From: Roseomonas alba
GTDB taxonomy: Bacteria; Pseudomonadota; Alphaproteobacteria; Acetobacterales; Acetobacteraceae
NCBI RefSeq assembly: GCF_019430885.1
Contig: NZ_JAHYBZ010000001.1
Coordinates: forward strand, 310,001 to 374,000
Length of the DNA: 64,000 nt
Direction: 5' to 3'
The notes under the pieces were generated by a model that saw only the letters and a list, made by a program, of their open reading frames with translations, ran no database searches and had not been told where the DNA came from. The position numbers and the translations under genes are program-made. Positions 37,757-47,443 of this stretch are shown here, piece after piece (the first letter of the stretch is position 1; every line of letters starts with the position of its first letter).

Positions 37757-38367
37757 TGTTCACCGGGATCGTCACGGACCTTGGCACCGTGCGGGAAGTC
37801 CAGCCGATCGGCGGCGGGCATGACCTGCGCCTCGTCATCGGAACCTCGCCGGGCTTCCTCGCCACGCCGGCTCCGGCTGCGCTGGGTGCCTCCATCGCCT
37901 GTTCGGGCGTCTGCCTGACTGTGGTGCACCTCGCGGCCGATGCCTTTTCCGTCGATTGCTCGGCCGAGACGGTCGCCATGACCACCGTCGGGTCCTGGAC
38001 CCCAGGCCGGCGCATCAACCTGGAACGCGCCTTGCGCATGGGCGACGAACTCGGGGGCCACATCGTCTCCGGCCACGTCGATGGCGTGGCCGAGGTGGTG
38101 TCCGCCACCCCCGAGAACGCCTCCGTCCGCTGGCGCTTCCGCGTGCCGAAAGCCCTGTCGCGCTTCGTCGCGGCCAAGGGATCGATTGCGATCGACGGCG
38201 TTTCGCTGACCGTGAACGAGGTTGACGGTGACGTGTTCGGGGTCAACATCATCCCGCACACCGCCTCGGTCACCACCTTCGGCACGCTGCAGCCCGGCGA
38301 CCGCGTGAACATCGAGGCGGACATGATGGCGCGCTATGTCGCGCGCCTCCAGGAGTCGAACCGTTGA
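37756..38367 (+). CDS. ribE: Riboflavin synthase, alpha subunit
   Basis: A 203-residue enzyme joining two lumazines to riboflavin. The protein is two similar barrels: [12 protein letters not shown] begins the first, [12 protein letters not shown] holds the catalytic segment, and [14 protein letters not shown] and [17 protein letters not shown] repeat the pattern. The ribD and ribB genes overlap it on both sides. Confidence 0.97.
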   Translation: MFTGIVTDLGTVREVQPIGGGHDLRLVIGTSPGFLATPAPAALGASIACSGVCLTVVHLAADAFSVDCSAETVAMTTVGSWTPGRRINLERALRMGDELGGHIVSGHVDGVAEVVSATPENASVRWRFRVPKALSRFVAAKGSIAIDGVSLTVNEVDGDVFGVNIIPHTASVTTFGTLQPGDRVNIEADMMARYVARLQESNR

Positions 38368-39497
38368 GCGCGATGACCGAGACCGTCCGCACCTCCTTCA
38401 CGGAGTTCCTGTCGCCGACCGAGGAACTGCTCGAGGAAGCGCGGAGCGGGCGGATGTTCATCCTGGTGGATGACGAGGACCGCGAGAATGAGGGCGACCT
38501 CGTCATCCCCGCGCAGTTCGCCACGCCGGATGCCATCAATTTCATGGCCCGCTATGCGCGCGGCCTGATCTGCTTGGCCATGACGCGCCAGCGGGTCGAA
38601 CAGCTCGGTCTGCCGCTGATGGCGCAGTCGAACGGCACGCGCCACGCCACCGCCTTCACCGTGTCCATCGAGGCGCGGGACGGGGTGACCACCGGCATCT
38701 CCGCCGCCGACCGCGCGCGCACCGTCGCCGTCGCCATCAACCCCGACCTGGGGCGCGAGCACATCGTCACCCCCGGCCATGTCTTCCCGCTGGTCGCCCG
38801 CGAAGGCGGCACGCTGGTCCGCGCGGGCCATACCGAGGCGGCGGTCGACTTCGCGCGCCTCGCCGGGCTGAACCCGGCCGGGGTGATCTGCGAAATCATG
38901 AACGACGACGGCACCATGGCCCGCATGCCGGACCTGGTGGCGTTCGCCCAGCATCACGGGCTGAAGCTCGGCACCATCGCCGACCTGATCGCCCATCGCC
39001 GCCGCACCGAGCGCCTGGTCCGCCGGGTCGAGGATTCGATCCTGCCCCAGGCGATCGGCGGCGAATGGCGCGCCGTGGTCTATGCCAGCACGGTCACGGC
39101 CGGCGAGCACCTTGCGCTGGTGAAGGGCGACATCGGTGGCGATGACCCCGTGCTGGTGCGCATGCATGCGGCGTCCGTCCTGAACGACCTGGTCTCCGGC
39201 CGCACCATCGGCGAGCTGCACGGCGCGATGCGCGAGATCGCCGCGGCCGGCCGCGGCGTCGTCGTGCTGCTGCGCGACTGGCGCACCGATGGCCTGTCCG
39301 ACACGATCCGCCGCGGCCGCGGCAAGGCCACACCGCCCGAGCTGCGCGATTACGGCATCGGCGCGCAGATCCTTGCCGACCTCGGCGTGACGCGCATGAT
39401 CCGCCTTTCCAACCATCCGCGGCCGATCGTCGGCCTCGAGGGCTACGGCATCGAAGATGTCGAGATCCGGCCCATCACCACGGACAACGCCAATTGA
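38364..39497 (+). CDS. ribB: 3,4-dihydroxy-2-butanone 4-phosphate synthase with degenerate GTP cyclohydrolase II domain (RibBX type)
   Basis: A 377-residue protein. The N-terminal synthase (to about 215) has [19 protein letters not shown] and [10 protein letters not shown], all required. The C-terminal part keeps [11 protein letters not shown] and [10 protein letters not shown] of GTP cyclohydrolase II, but the zinc-binding CX10CXC is replaced by [14 protein letters not shown] without Cys, and the EGRGIGL-type loop reads DWRTDGLS. It therefore should supply only the butanone phosphate; GTP cyclohydrolase II must be elsewhere. The start is TTG at 38364 (TTGA overlap) or ATG 38373. Confidence 0.93.
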   Translation: MSAMTETVRTSFTEFLSPTEELLEEARSGRMFILVDDEDRENEGDLVIPAQFATPDAINFMARYARGLICLAMTRQRVEQLGLPLMAQSNGTRHATAFTVSIEARDGVTTGISAADRARTVAVAINPDLGREHIVTPGHVFPLVAREGGTLVRAGHTEAAVDFARLAGLNPAGVICEIMNDDGTMARMPDLVAFAQHHGLKLGTIADLIAHRRRTERLVRRVEDSILPQAIGGEWRAVVYASTVTAGEHLALVKGDIGGDDPVLVRMHAASVLNDLVSGRTIGELHGAMREIAAAGRGVVVLLRDWRTDGLSDTIRRGRGKATPPELRDYGIGAQILADLGVTRMIRLSNHPRPIVGLEGYGIEDVEIRPITTDNAN

Positions 39498-39979
39498 GCA
39501 CCCTTGATTCCCCCGAGCGCGGCAAGGCCGTGCTCGCCGGCCCGGCGCCGCGCATCCTGGTCCTCTCGGCACCCTATTACCGGGATGTGGTCGACGGGAT
39601 GCTGCGCGGCGCGCGCGACGTCTTCGCCGATGTCTCGGCCACGGTCGACGTGACCGAGGTCGCCGGCGGCTACGAGCTGCCTGCCGCCCTTGCCATGGCC
39701 CTGAAGCTGCCCGGGCGCTGGGACGGCTTCCTGCTGCTCGGCTGCGTGGTGAAGGGAGAGACCGACCATTACACCTTCATCTGCGACGCGATCTGCCACG
39801 GCGTGATGGACCTCTCGACCCGTTCGGCCGCCGCGATCGGCTTCGGCCTGCTGACGGTGGACACGCTCGACCAGGCGATCGCGCGGTCGCGCGACGACCG
39901 CATGAACAAGGGCGCCGAGGCGGCGCATGCCCTGATCGCCCAGATCGGCATCGCCCGCGGCTGGGGCCTCGCCGGATGA
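39494..39979 (+). CDS. ribH: 6,7-dimethyl-8-ribityllumazine synthase
   Basis: A 161-residue lumazine synthase. ILVLSAPYYRDVVDGML, VTEVAGGYELPAAL, LLLGCVVKGETDHYTFICDA and FGLLTVDTLDQA are the conserved active-site segments. It begins at a TTG overlapping the ribB stop. The catalytic His is in DHYTF. Confidence 0.96.
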   Translation: MSTLDSPERGKAVLAGPAPRILVLSAPYYRDVVDGMLRGARDVFADVSATVDVTEVAGGYELPAALAMALKLPGRWDGFLLLGCVVKGETDHYTFICDAICHGVMDLSTRSAAAIGFGLLTVDTLDQAIARSRDDRMNKGAEAAHALIAQIGIARGWGLAG

Positions 39980-40464
39980 GCAAGCCCCCCAAGCCGGCCG
40001 GCCGGCCGCGCACGGGCGCGCGGGTCGCCGCCGTGCAGGCGCTGTTCCAATCCGAGCAGACCGGCGAGAGCGCCGAGACCGTCGCCGCCCAGTTCATCCG
40101 CCACCGCATCGGTGCGGGCGAGGGCGCGGAAGCCTTCGAGGACGGCCAGGTTCCATTGGCCCACATTCCCCTGTTCGAAACGATCCTGAAGGCCGCCGCC
40201 ACCCGGTCCGAGGATGCCGACGCCGAGATCCGCGCGCGCCTGTCCAAGGACTGGACGCTGGAACGGCTCGACCCCGTGCTGCGCGCCCTGCTGCGGGCCG
40301 CCGCGGCTGAGCTGCTGAGCGGCAAGGAACCGCCGGCGCGGGTGGTGATCAACGAGTATCTGGACGTCGCGCGCGGGTTCCTGGACGAGGAGACGTCCCG
40401 CTTCGCGAATGGCGTGCTGGATGCCATGGCGCATGCGCTGCGGCCGGCGGAGTTCGCGCGGTGA
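39976..40464 (+). CDS. nusB: Transcription antitermination protein NusB
   Basis: A 162-residue all-helical RNA-binding factor of rRNA antitermination. ARVAAVQALFQSEQTG at the start and LLSGKEPPARVVINEYLDVARGFLDEETSRFANGVLDAMA at the end match NusB (quoted here only as landmarks near residues 15 and 110-150). It overlaps the ribH stop by 4 nt, the usual alphaproteobacterial arrangement. Confidence 0.95.
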   Translation: MSKPPKPAGRPRTGARVAAVQALFQSEQTGESAETVAAQFIRHRIGAGEGAEAFEDGQVPLAHIPLFETILKAAATRSEDADAEIRARLSKDWTLERLDPVLRALLRAAAAELLSGKEPPARVVINEYLDVARGFLDEETSRFANGVLDAMAHALRPAEFAR

Positions 40465-40471
40465 GGTTGCG

Positions 40472-40705
40472 TTGGAGGGGGCCTTGCCCCCTCCAAGCCA
40501 CCCCCACCAAAGGCCGAAAGGCCTTTGGAAACCTCCATTTGGCGCCGTGCGCCATGGTCCGCAGCATGTCGAAACTGGTTCTTGAGCACAAAGGGTGCTT
40601 CGCGGGGGCCGCATGGCTGGCGTGCCCGGAACCGAAAATTGGTGTCCAGAGGCTTTTTGGCCTTTGGCGGGGTGAGGTCCGGAAAGGGGCAGAGCCCATT
40701 TCCGG
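40472..40705. repeat. Palindromic intergenic repeat, copy B (two inverted arms)
   Basis: The left arm holds ttggagggggccttgcccc and aaaggccgaaaggccttt (40509-40526), then tttggcgccgtgcgcc. The right arm (40645-40705) is the inverted form ending ggcctttggcggggtgagg and aaaggggcagagccc. About 110 nt lie between. It fills the nusB-thiL gap and can fold back on itself. Confidence 0.85.
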
Positions 40706-40735
40706 TCGGTCCGACGTGAGTGTGGGCATCGTTGC

Positions 40736-41704
40736 ATGACGCTCCCGCCGGAATTCGCCCTCATTGCCCGCCACTTCCTGCCTTTGGCGGGGGAGGGCGC
40801 CCTCGGCCTGTCCGACGACGCCGCGCTTCTGGACGTCCCGCCTGGCCGACAGCTCGTCCTGGCGGCCGATGCCATGATCGCTGGCGTCCACTTCCTTCCC
40901 GATGACCCGCCCAACACGATCGGGCGCAAGCTGCTGCGGGTGAATCTCTCCGACCTCGCAGCCATGGGGGCGGTTCCGCTCGGCTACCTGATGACCACGG
41001 CGTTCCGGCGCGGCACGACCGATGACTGGATCGCCGGCTTCGTCGCCGGCCTGGCGGAGGATCAGCGCAGCTTCGGCCTCGCCGCGCTGGGCGGGGACAC
41101 GGTGACGACGCCCGGGCCGACCTGCCTGTCGCTGACCATCCTCGGCAGCGTGGCTCCCGGCCGGGCGATCCGGCGTGTCGGCGCCAGGCCGGGGGACGAC
41201 ATCTGGGTTTCAGGCACGATCGGCGATGGGGCGCTCGGGCTTCGGGTGCTGCGCGGGGAATTGCCGGACGATGCGGCGGGGCACCTCGCGCGCCGCTACC
41301 GCCTGCCGGAACCGCGGCTGGCGCTGGGCCAGGCCATCGCGGGCGTCATTCACGCCGGGATGGATGTCTCGGACGGGCTGGTGCAGGACCTCGGCCATCT
41401 GTGCCGCGCGGCAGGTTGCGGGGCGGAACTCGACGCTGCCGCGGTGCCGCTTTCCCCCGCGGCTGCCGCGCTGATTGCGGGCGATGCGGCGCTGCTGCCG
41501 GCCATCCTGACCGGCGGCGACGACTATGAGCTTCTGTTCACGGCCGCGCCCACCGCGGCCGCGGCCGTCCAGGGCGCATCCCGTGCGGCCGCGGTGCCCG
41601 TGACCCGCATCGGCAGGATGGTGGAAGGCGCGCCGGAGGTCCAAGTACGAGGCGCCGATGGCCGTGTCCTGACCCTCACGCGCGGCGGCTGGAGCCATTT
41701 CTGA
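40736..41704 (+). CDS. thiL: Thiamine-monophosphate kinase
   Basis: A 322-residue kinase making thiamine diphosphate. LIARHFLPLA, LSDDAALLD (metal-binding Asp residues), VNLSDLAAMGAVPLGYL, GLAALGGDT and GMDVSDGLVQDL are the family signatures. It follows nusB, as in most alphaproteobacteria, but is separated here by repeat copy B. Confidence 0.96.
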   Translation: MTLPPEFALIARHFLPLAGEGALGLSDDAALLDVPPGRQLVLAADAMIAGVHFLPDDPPNTIGRKLLRVNLSDLAAMGAVPLGYLMTTAFRRGTTDDWIAGFVAGLAEDQRSFGLAALGGDTVTTPGPTCLSLTILGSVAPGRAIRRVGARPGDDIWVSGTIGDGALGLRVLRGELPDDAAGHLARRYRLPEPRLALGQAIAGVIHAGMDVSDGLVQDLGHLCRAAGCGAELDAAAVPLSPAAAALIAGDAALLPAILTGGDDYELLFTAAPTAAAAVQGASRAAAVPVTRIGRMVEGAPEVQVRGADGRVLTLTRGGWSHF

Positions 41705-41725
41705 CCACGGCGTCAGCCGTGATCG

Positions 41726-42247
41726 CTACCGCGCTCCGCCGCCGAGGCTTGCCGGATTGCCGACGCCGGGCGTGCCGCCCATTCCGGGCCGGCCGAGATT
41801 GCCGAACAGCGCCTGCAGCAGGGAGCGCTCGCTGCCCGGCACCGGCGTCTCGCGCGACACCATTGTCACCGGCCGGCCGTCCGCATCGGTCAGCTCGCGG
41901 ACCTCGCTGACCACGCCCTGCTGGTTGAAGGCGATGGCGACGACGCGCTGATCCTCGATCAGCAGGGTCCGGCCCGGCGACAGGCGGGACTGGGCGCTGA
42001 TGTAGTACCAGTGGTTCTCGTCGAAGGTGCCGCGGGCCGAGGGCGAGCCGAGCAGCGCCTCGACATCCGAGCGCGTCTGCACGCCCGGCGTGATCTGGGC
42101 GAGGCGCTCGGGATCCACGCGGTTGCCGCGCTGGACGGGGGCGGGGCCAAGCGTATTGGTGATCCAGGTGCAGCCCGAAAGGACCGTGACCAGGACCAGG
42201 CAGGTCGCGAGGCGGAATGCGTTGACCGATCGGGGATGGCGGGCCAT
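41726..42247 (-). CDS. bamE: Outer membrane assembly lipoprotein BamE (SmpA/OmlA)
   Basis: A 173-residue lipoprotein. The signal sequence ends in LSGC, the lipobox. VDPERLAQITPGVQTRSDVEALLGSPSARGTF and WYYISAQ are the SmpA/OmlA core, which helps stabilise the BAM complex. The C-terminal Gly-rich tail is disordered. ATG 42247 gives a normal signal peptide; an earlier ATG at 42286 is less likely. It is divergent from the chaperone gene. Confidence 0.92.
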   Translation of the reverse strand: MARHPRSVNAFRLATCLVLVTVLSGCTWITNTLGPAPVQRGNRVDPERLAQITPGVQTRSDVEALLGSPSARGTFDENHWYYISAQSRLSPGRTLLIEDQRVVAIAFNQQGVVSEVRELTDADGRPVTMVSRETPVPGSERSLLQALFGNLGRPGMGGTPGVGNPASLGGGAR

Positions 42248-42315
42248 GTCGCGGAACCGATAGACAGCATGACACCCCCCGGTCAACAGGCGCGGGGCAG
42301 GAGCACCTTCATATC

Positions 42316-42876
42316 ATGGGCATCCTCGCGATGTTCCGGCGCCGGCCCCATGAGCGGGCCGGCTTCGAACTCTACGGCGCGGCGGTCGGCGCGGCACGGA
42401 CGCCGGCGCTATTCGCCGTGCTGGGCGCACCCGACACCGTGGAGGGCCGCTTCGACCTGATCGCCCTGCATGTCGGGCTGCTGATCAACCGGCTGCGCCG
42501 GGATGGCGATGCGCGCGGCCCGGCCCTGGCCCAGGCGGTGTTTGACGCCATGTTCGCCGACATGGACCAGAACCTGCGGGAAATGGGCGTCGGCGACCTG
42601 TCGGTCGGCAAGAAGGTGCGCCAGGCCTGGGAAGCCTTCCATGGCCGCGCCCTGGCCTATGAGGCGGCGATCGATTCGGTTGATGATACGGCGCTGGCCG
42701 AGGCGCTCGCCCGCAATGTCTGGCGCAGCGCCGAGCCGCCCGCCGCGGCCGCGCCCGCGCGCCTGGCCGCCATCACCCGGGCCCAGGCGGCCCATCTGGC
42801 CGGGCAGGGAATCGGCGATCTCGTGGCCGGCCGGGTCACCTTCCTGGATGCGGAGGCCCTGCTCCATGACGCCTGA
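42316..42876 (+). CDS. Ubiquinol-cytochrome c chaperone (CBP3 family)
   Basis: A 186-residue helical protein. FELYGAAVGAARTPALF, FDLIALHVGLLINRLR, FDAMFADMDQNLREMGVGDLSVGKKVR (landmark residues 75-100) are the family's hallmark. It assists bc1-complex assembly. It is usually located next to the YceD gene, as here, with which it overlaps by 11 nt. Confidence 0.93.
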   Translation: MGILAMFRRRPHERAGFELYGAAVGAARTPALFAVLGAPDTVEGRFDLIALHVGLLINRLRRDGDARGPALAQAVFDAMFADMDQNLREMGVGDLSVGKKVRQAWEAFHGRALAYEAAIDSVDDTALAEALARNVWRSAEPPAAAAPARLAAITRAQAAHLAGQGIGDLVAGRVTFLDAEALLHDA

Positions 42877-43372
42877 ATTCTCCCGGCCCCTGGCCCTGGC
42901 CCGCGTCCCGCCCGAGGGGCGGGAGGAACACCTGACCGCGACCCCGGCCGAGCGTGCCGCGCTTGCGCTGCGTTTCGGCATTCCTGCGGTGAACCGTTTT
43001 GCCGCCGATCTGCGCCTGGCGCCCGAACCGGGCGGCGGGGTCGCCATCACCGGCCGGTTGTCGGCCGAGGTGGTGCAGGATTGCGTCGTCACGCTGGAAC
43101 CCGTGACCCAGCAGGTGGAGGAGCATGTGCACCTGCGCATCCTCGGGCCCGGCGAGACCTGGTCCGACGACCCCGAGGCGCCGGACGAGATCGAGGCCCC
43201 GGGCGGCGTTGCCGAGTTGGGCGATGCACTGGCCGAGCAGCTCTCTCTGGCCCTCGATCCCTATCCCCGTGCGCCGGGCGCGGCCCTGCCGGAGGAGGGG
43301 GGTGAACCAGCCCCCGAGGCGGCACCGAAGAACCCTTTCGCGGCGCTGGCGGCCCTGAAGGGGCGGAAATAG
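42866..43372 (+). CDS. YceD/DUF177 family protein
   Basis: A 168-residue protein. FAADLRLAPEPGGGVAITGRL and VVQDCVVTLEPV with the conserved Cys, followed by the acidic DPEAPDEIEAP stretch and LGDALAEQLSLALDPYPRAPG, are typical. YceD is linked to 23S rRNA/ribosome assembly and is generally followed by rpmF, as here. Confidence 0.9.
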   Translation: MTPEFSRPLALARVPPEGREEHLTATPAERAALALRFGIPAVNRFAADLRLAPEPGGGVAITGRLSAEVVQDCVVTLEPVTQQVEEHVHLRILGPGETWSDDPEAPDEIEAPGGVAELGDALAEQLSLALDPYPRAPGAALPEEGGEPAPEAAPKNPFAALAALKGRK

Positions 43373-43400
43373 CAGCCCTGGACCCACCGCGGCTTGCATA

Positions 43401-43433
43401 GGGAGGGGGGGGGTGCTAATGCCCCGCCCTCCC
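43401..43433 (+). terminator. GC-rich hairpin between yceD and rpmF
   Basis: gggagggggggggtgc and gccccgccctccc can pair around taat. It could attenuate readthrough from yceD or simply be structure before the rpmF start. Confidence 0.4.
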
Positions 43434-43472
43434 GCTATCCTGAACGCTAATTGACGAAAGAGGCTCGGCACC

Positions 43473-43673
43473 ATGGCCGTTCCGAAGAAAAAGGTTTCGC
43501 CCTCCCGCCGCGGCATGCGTCGCAGCCACGAGGCACTGAGCGCCCCCTCCTACCAGGAGTGCTCGAACTGCGGTGAGCTGAAGCGACCGCATCACGTCTG
43601 CTCCCATTGCGGCCACTATGACGGCCGTGAGGTGGTGGCGGCCGAGCGTGTGGGCCAGACGATCCGTTCCTGA
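43473..43673 (+). CDS. rpmF: Ribosomal protein L32
   Basis: A 66-residue protein beginning [19 protein letters not shown], with four Cys (CSNCG and CSHCG) forming the zinc ribbon of the Cys-containing L32 form. It follows yceD and precedes plsX. Confidence 0.97.
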   Translation: MAVPKKKVSPSRRGMRRSHEALSAPSYQECSNCGELKRPHHVCSHCGHYDGREVVAAERVGQTIRS

Positions 43674-43710
43674 CGCGCGGTGGTGACGTCCGCGCCGATG
43701 GAAGCCTGAG

Positions 43711-44763
43711 GTGCCTCAGCCGAGCCCGCCCTTCGCCCTGGCGATCGACGCCATGGGTGGCGATGCGGCGCCGGAAGTCGTTCTCGACGGCCTGGAACTG
43801 GCAGCCGAACGGCATCCCGACGCGCGTTTCCTGCTGGTCGGCGACGAGGCCCGCGTGGGCGGCGCTCTGGCGCGGCGCAAGCGTGCCGCGCGCGCCTGCA
43901 GCCTGCGGCACGCCCCGGACTACATCCCCGGCGACATGAAGCCGACGGCGGCGCTGCGGGTGCGCGCCTCCTCCATGCGCGTCGCCATTGACGCGGTGGC
44001 GCAGGGGGAAGCGTCGGGCATCGTCTCGGCCGGCAATACCGGCGCGCTCATGGCGCTGTCGAAGATCGTCATCAAGACGATGCGCGAGATCGACCGGCCG
44101 GCGCTCGCCGCCATCGGGCCATCCGCGCGCGGCGACGTCGTGCTGCTCGACCTCGGCGCCAATGTGCAGTGCGATGCGCGCAATCTCGTCGAATTCGCCG
44201 TCATGGGCGACGCCTTTGCGCGCGCCGTGCTTGGCCTGACCAACCCGTCGATCGGCCTGCTCAATGTCGGCTCCGAGGAGCTGAAGGGCGATGATCGCGT
44301 GCGCGCGGCCGCCGAGACGCTGCGCGATTCGCATATCGGCGGCAATTTCCGTGGCTTTGTCGAAGGCCATGACATCACGGCCGGCACCACGGACGTGATC
44401 GTCACCGACGGCTTCACCGGCAATGTCGCGCTCAAGACCGGCGAGGGCGCCCTGAAGCTCATGCGCGACCTCCTGCGCCAGGTCTTTACGAGCAGCGTGC
44501 CGGCCCGTCTCGGCTATCTGCTGGCGCGCCCCGCGCTCGACCGCCTGCGTGAATGGATGGATCCGCGCCGCTACAACGGCGCGATCCTGATCGGGCTGAA
44601 TGGCGTGGTCGTGAAGTCGCATGGCGGCACCGACGCGCTCGGCTTCGCCCATGCGGTCGATGTTGCGATGGACATGGTGACGCACGGCTTCAACGAGCGT
44701 ATCCGTGAGGGCCTGTCACGCCTGTCCACAAGCGGACCGCGAATCGCGGCCGATCCCCACTGA
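43711..44763 (+). CDS. plsX: Phosphate acyltransferase PlsX
   Basis: A 350-residue enzyme making acyl-phosphate from acyl-ACP for phospholipid synthesis. ALAIDAMGGDAAPEVVLDG opens the protein; GIVSAGNTGALMALSKI, GANVQCDARNLVEFAVMGD and GFTGNVALKTGEGALKLM are the family motifs. It starts at GTG 43711 and lies 15 nt before fabH. Confidence 0.96.
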   Translation: MPQPSPPFALAIDAMGGDAAPEVVLDGLELAAERHPDARFLLVGDEARVGGALARRKRAARACSLRHAPDYIPGDMKPTAALRVRASSMRVAIDAVAQGEASGIVSAGNTGALMALSKIVIKTMREIDRPALAAIGPSARGDVVLLDLGANVQCDARNLVEFAVMGDAFARAVLGLTNPSIGLLNVGSEELKGDDRVRAAAETLRDSHIGGNFRGFVEGHDITAGTTDVIVTDGFTGNVALKTGEGALKLMRDLLRQVFTSSVPARLGYLLARPALDRLREWMDPRRYNGAILIGLNGVVVKSHGGTDALGFAHAVDVAMDMVTHGFNERIREGLSRLSTSGPRIAADPH

Positions 44764-44778
44764 GGTAGCCTGCCTTCC

Positions 44779-45759
44779 ATGGTCCTGCGCGCCACCATCG
44801 CCGGTTGCGGCGGCTATCTGCCCGCGACCCGACTGTCGAACGACGAACTCGCGGCGCTGAAGGGTATCGAGACCTCCGACGCCTGGATCCGCGAGCGCAC
44901 CGGCATCGGCTATCGCCACGTCGCCGCCGAGGGCGAGACCGCGTCCGACATGGGCGCGGCCGCGGCGCGCCAGGCGCTGCAACGTGCCGGTGTTGAGGCG
45001 TCCGAGGTCGATGCCGTGCTCGTCGCGACTTCCACGCCCGATTCCGCATTTCCGGCGACGGCGGTGCGTATCCAGGCGAAGATCGGCGCGACGAGGGGCT
45101 TCGCCTTCGACATGGCCGCGGCCTGCACCGGCTTCATTTATGCGATGGGCGTCGCGGACGCGCTGATCCGCACCGGCCAGGCGCACTGTGTGCTGGTGAT
45201 TGGCACCGAGGTCTATTCGCGCATCCTCGACTGGACCGATCGCGGCACTTGCGTGCTGTTCGGCGACGGCGCCGGCGCGGTGCTGCTGCGCGCGGGGGAA
45301 GGCGAGGGCACCACCGCCGATCGCGGCGTTCTCTCGACCCACCTCCATTCGGACGGGAATTTCGGCGACATCCTGCATATCGAGGGTGGAGCCGGATCGA
45401 CGGGCGGCACCGGCCTGCTGCGCATGGCCGGGCGAGAGGTGTTCCGCCATGCCGTGACGAAGCTCGCCGCCGTGGTGGATGAAGCGTTGACGGCGAACGG
45501 TCTCGGCCACGAGGATGTGCGCTGGCTGATCCCGCACCAAGCGAATCGCCGCATCATCGACGCCATGGGCAAGAAGCTGCACCTGCCGTCCGAGCGCGTG
45601 GTCGTTACCGTCGACAGGCATGCCAACACTTCGGCCGCGTCCATTCCGCTCGCCATCGCCGAAGCCTGCGGCGACGGGCGCATCCGGCGCGGCGACCTCG
45701 CGGTGCTGGAAGCGATCGGCGGCGGGCTGACCTGGGGTGCTGCGCTCATCCGCTTCTGA
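44779..45759 (+). CDS. fabH: 3-oxoacyl-ACP synthase III
   Basis: A 326-residue ketoacyl synthase starting fatty acid synthesis. The catalytic Cys is in DMAAACTGFIYAM (near 113), the His in LIPHQANRRI (near 254), and the Asn in RHANTSAASIP (near 284). DRGTCVLFGDGAGAVLL agrees with FabH. In most alphaproteobacteria ihfA follows directly; here a TRAP operon lies between. Confidence 0.97.
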   Translation: MVLRATIAGCGGYLPATRLSNDELAALKGIETSDAWIRERTGIGYRHVAAEGETASDMGAAAARQALQRAGVEASEVDAVLVATSTPDSAFPATAVRIQAKIGATRGFAFDMAAACTGFIYAMGVADALIRTGQAHCVLVIGTEVYSRILDWTDRGTCVLFGDGAGAVLLRAGEGEGTTADRGVLSTHLHSDGNFGDILHIEGGAGSTGGTGLLRMAGREVFRHAVTKLAAVVDEALTANGLGHEDVRWLIPHQANRRIIDAMGKKLHLPSERVVVTVDRHANTSAASIPLAIAEACGDGRIRRGDLAVLEAIGGGLTWGAALIRF

Positions 45760-45778
45760 TCCTCGGACCGTCCGCGCA

Positions 45779-45809
45779 TTGACTTCGGGCGTCTATCACC
45801 ACCTATAGG
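45779..45809 (+). promoter_or_regulatory. Possible sigma-70 promoter of the TRAP operon
   Basis: ttgact (45779-45784) and a tataggg block starting at 45804 are separated by 18-19 nt, slightly long. It is about 90 nt before the binding-protein start. Confidence 0.35.
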
Positions 45810-45895
45810 GCCGAGGGGCGTGGCTGGTCCGCGCCCTGTTATGCGATGGTTCTATGCACCCGCGGAACAGCGGGGCAATGTGGGAGGTTGAGGAC

Positions 45896-46915
45896 ATGCT
45901 TCGTCGTCCATTCGTCTTCGGTGTCGTCGGTTCCGTTTTCGCGCTCGGAGTGCGTCCGTCCTGGGCGGCGGACCAGATGCGCATATCGCTCGACACCAAC
46001 CCTACCCATGTGCGCAACACGAATACCGAGACCTTTGCGACGCGCGTGCACGCGGACATTCCGCGTGTGGCGCCGCAGATCTTCCCCTCGGCACAGCTCT
46101 TCCGCGACCGGGACGTGCCGCGCGCGCTGCGCCAGGGCGCCGTTGAGATGGGCATTCCGGGGTGGTGGCAGCTCGACGGCATTGCCTCGGATGCCGCACT
46201 GCCGTCGCTGCCGATGTTCTACGGGCTGAGCGCCGAGCTGCTCTACAAGATCATGGACGGGCCGGCCGGCCAGCAGATCAACCGCAAGCTGGAGGAACGG
46301 TTGCGGGTGAAGGTGCTGGGCCGCTGGTTCGACCTGGGCGGGCAGCATTTCTACAGCACCAGCAAGCCGCTCAACGGCTATGCGGACCTGCAGGGGCTGC
46401 GCATCCGCCATCCGGGCGGGTCGGCGAACGCCGCGCGTATCCGCACGCTCGGCGCCAATCCGGTGCTGGTGCCCTGGCCGGACGTGCCGCTCGCGCTCAG
46501 CCAGAACACGGTGGACGGCCTCATCACGACGCATGAGAGCTCCAACACCGCGAAGCTCTGGGATGCCGGGGTGAAGTACTGCTTCGAGGACAACCAGACC
46601 TTCAACCAGTACATCCCGATGGTCAGCCAGGCCTTCTGGGCGAAGCTGAACGCGGAAGAACAGCGCAAGCTGGTCACCGCCTGGGAAGCGACGGTGGACA
46701 AGGAGCGCACGGAGGCGGCCGCCGCGCAGATCGCCGCGCGCGACGTCCTGTTGCGCAACGGCATCACCATCAAGACTGCGGCGCCCGACGAGGTGGCCGA
46801 GGCCCGCCAGCGCCTGATGACGACGCAGGACCAGGTGGTCGGGGAGATCGGCATGGATCGCGAACTGGTCGCGGGCGTGCTGCGGGAGATCCGCGCGTCC
46901 GGCGTTCGCGTCTGA
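45896..46915 (+). CDS. TRAP transporter substrate-binding protein (DctP family)
   Basis: A 339-residue periplasmic protein with a signal peptide ending ARPSWA-like VRPSWA. HVRNTNTETFATRV and DLQGLRIRHPGGSANAARIRTLGANPVLVPW (about residues 170-200) hold the conserved Arg that binds the carboxylate of the ligand. GGGAGG lies upstream of ATG 45896. Ligand unknown, probably an organic acid. Confidence 0.92.
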   Translation: MLRRPFVFGVVGSVFALGVRPSWAADQMRISLDTNPTHVRNTNTETFATRVHADIPRVAPQIFPSAQLFRDRDVPRALRQGAVEMGIPGWWQLDGIASDAALPSLPMFYGLSAELLYKIMDGPAGQQINRKLEERLRVKVLGRWFDLGGQHFYSTSKPLNGYADLQGLRIRHPGGSANAARIRTLGANPVLVPWPDVPLALSQNTVDGLITTHESSNTAKLWDAGVKYCFEDNQTFNQYIPMVSQAFWAKLNAEEQRKLVTAWEATVDKERTEAAAAQIAARDVLLRNGITIKTAAPDEVAEARQRLMTTQDQVVGEIGMDRELVAGVLREIRASGVRV

Positions 46916-46930
46916 CCTTCGCAGGCCCCG

Positions 46931-47443
46931 ATGGAACTCGCCCCTCCCGCCGCGGCCGAGCGCCGCGGCGTGTTGGCCCGCATCGACTCCTTCGTCGTGG
47001 GCCTGTTCGGCATGAGCGCGCTGCTGCTTGCCGTGGTGAACGTGCTGCTGCGGGCGGTGGCCCCGCAGCATGCGATCGAGTGGGGCGACGAGGTGCAGGT
47101 CTACCTCATCGTCTGGGCGGTGTGCGTGTCCTTCGCCGCGGTGACGGCGGCGGACCGGCACATCCGGGCAGATCTGGTGGTCGGCGCGATGCCGCTGCCG
47201 GTGCAGCGCGCGCTGGCGGTGCTGGGCGACCTGCTCGGCCTCGCCATGTCGATCGCGCTGTGCTGGCTCGGCTACCTCGTCACCTATGAAAGCTGGGATT
47301 TCGGCGACGTCTCGACCACGACGCTGCGTTTCCCGCTGTGGATCTACCAGGCCTCGCTGCCGGTCGGCATGGCGCTGATGGCGGTGGCCTATGTCCTGAA
47401 GCTGCTGGATCATGCGGGCCTGCGCGGGCGGGCCGGGCCATGA
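46931..47443 (+). CDS. TRAP transporter small permease (DctQ family)
   Basis: A 170-residue protein with four membrane helices. RAVAPQHAIEWGDEVQVYLIVWAVCVSFAAV and DRHIRADLV are the DctQ signature region. It overlaps the large permease by 4 nt. Confidence 0.93.
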   Translation: MELAPPAAAERRGVLARIDSFVVGLFGMSALLLAVVNVLLRAVAPQHAIEWGDEVQVYLIVWAVCVSFAAVTAADRHIRADLVVGAMPLPVQRALAVLGDLLGLAMSIALCWLGYLVTYESWDFGDVSTTTLRFPLWIYQASLPVGMALMAVAYVLKLLDHAGLRGRAGP

